From contig CADCQV010000062.1 in NCBI GenBank assembly GCA_902803625.1, forward strand, positions 1 to 7,014: a stretch of DNA of 7,014 nucleotides, given 5' to 3'. Under the pieces are notes generated by a model. The model was not told the origin of the DNA and did no database searches. It saw only the letters and a list, made by a program, of their open reading frames with translations. How positions within the stretch are numbered: the first letter of the stretch is position 1; each line of letters opens with the position of its first letter. This document shows positions 6,298 through 7,014 of this stretch, piece by piece. The position numbers and the translations under genes are program-made. Origin of the DNA: an uncultured Lachnospiraceae bacterium (GTDB taxonomy: Bacteria > Bacillota > Clostridia > Lachnospirales > Lachnospiraceae).

Positions 6298-7014
6298 TAA
6301 AAAGGGCGGTTTCCGTATTTCTTATTATGGCTCTGTCTTTCCTCCTTATTTCCTGCGGGCATTCGGAAGGGATGGCGTCCTCAGATGATACTCTCTATGT
6401 GTATAACTGGGGAGAATATATCGACCCGGAGGTTCTTTCCATGTTCGAAGAGGAAACCGGGATAGAGGTCATATATGATGAATATGAGACCAATGAGATC
6501 ATGTATCCGAGGATAGAGGCGGGAGCCGTTATTTATGATCTGGTCTGTCCCTCCGACTATATGATAAGCAAGATGAGGGAGAACGGTCTCCTGCAGGAGA
6601 TCAATATGGATAATATCCCCAATGCAAAGAATATCGGAGAGGATTACTGGAAGAATTCGGAGGAATTTGATCCGGGCAACAGATATTCGGTACCCTATGT
6701 CTGGGGAACCGTGGGTATACTCTACAATAAGAAAATGGTGCAGGAGAAGGTGGACTCCTGGGGGATACTCTGGGACGAAAGGTATAAGGACGAGATCCTT
6801 ATGCAGGATTCGGTCCGTGATGCCTTTATGGTTGCGGAGAGGCTTCTCGGGTACTCCATGAATACCACGGACGAGGATGAGCTGCAGGAAGCAAAGGAAT
6901 TGCTGCAGCAGCAGAAGCATATCGTACAGGCCTATGTGGTTGACCAGGTCAGGGACAAGATGATAGGGAATGAAGCGGCACTCGGGGTCATCTACTCCGG
7001 TGAAGCGATCTACA
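6294..7014 (+). CDS. potD: Spermidine/putrescine-binding lipoprotein PotD (incomplete)
   Basis: PotD captures polyamines outside the membrane and delivers them to PotB/PotC. The reading frame stays open to the window end: 240 codons of an expected 350 or so. The N-terminus has KR, a hydrophobic stretch (5-19) and lipobox LISC (18-21), so C21 should be lipidated and anchored in the membrane. From residue 34 it follows Escherichia coli PotD closely: LYVYNWGEYIDPEVL, YETNEIMYPR, YDLVCPSDYMISKM, YSVPYVWGTVGI and GYSMNTTDEDE. Residues W39, E41, Y42, S87 and Y89 match ligand-contacting positions in that protein, as I remember them. D172 and D176 fall in the acidic segment that contacts the amines. 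Y234 stands where E. coli PotD has tryptophan. The start ATG overlaps the potC stop, with AGGGAGGA (6281-6288) 5 bases upstream. Confidence 0.95.
   Translation, partial: MIKRAVSVFLIMALSFLLISCGHSEGMASSDDTLYVYNWGEYIDPEVLSMFEEETGIEVIYDEYETNEIMYPRIEAGAVIYDLVCPSDYMISKMRENGLLQEINMDNIPNAKNIGEDYWKNSEEFDPGNRYSVPYVWGTVGILYNKKMVQEKVDSWGILWDERYKDEILMQDSVRDAFMVAERLLGYSMNTTDEDELQEAKELLQQQKHIVQAYVVDQVRDKMIGNEAALGVIYSGEAIY

Overview
The window looks like ordinary chromosome from a low-to-mid GC Firmicute of class Clostridia, most likely Lachnospiraceae. This is inferred from the DUF5662 protein, the Streptococcus/Clostridia-type tryptophanyl-tRNA synthetase, strong AGGAG-type ribosome binding sites, two TTG starts and a Gram-positive-style potABCD operon. 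All supported genes are on the + strand. I see no tRNA, rRNA, CRISPR array, transposase or prophage gene.

Layout. Positions 1-106 hold a palindrome-rich intergenic repeat. A DUF5662 gene (130-705), trpS (775-1887) and hypA (1880-2218) follow; trpS and hypA overlap by 8 bases. A shorter copy of the repeat (2223-2267) closes this block. Next come a good sigma-A-type promoter (2282-2310) and a monocistronic-looking beta-propeller lactonase-family gene (2340-3434). A 145-base intergenic region with a near-palindrome and a hairpin leads into potA (3580-4653), potB (4646-5458), potC (5458-6297) and potD (6294 to the window end, incomplete). Every junction in this operon overlaps by 1 to 8 bases.

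How the genes work together. The pot genes form one complete ABC importer for spermidine/putrescine: PotD lipoprotein captures the ligand, PotB and PotC form the channel, and PotA drives transport with ATP. The block upstream is mixed: tRNA charging, nickel insertion for hydrogenase or urease maturation, and an uncharacterised protein. It looks like a housekeeping neighbourhood rather than one pathway.

I do not find a convincing undescribed system. The most interesting features are the modular repeat, whose two copies share end modules but differ by a 61-base hairpin-rich insert, and the trpS-hypA overlap, which involves a C-terminal extension of TrpRS. Other regulatory calls around the lactonase and pot promoters are modest and marked as such.
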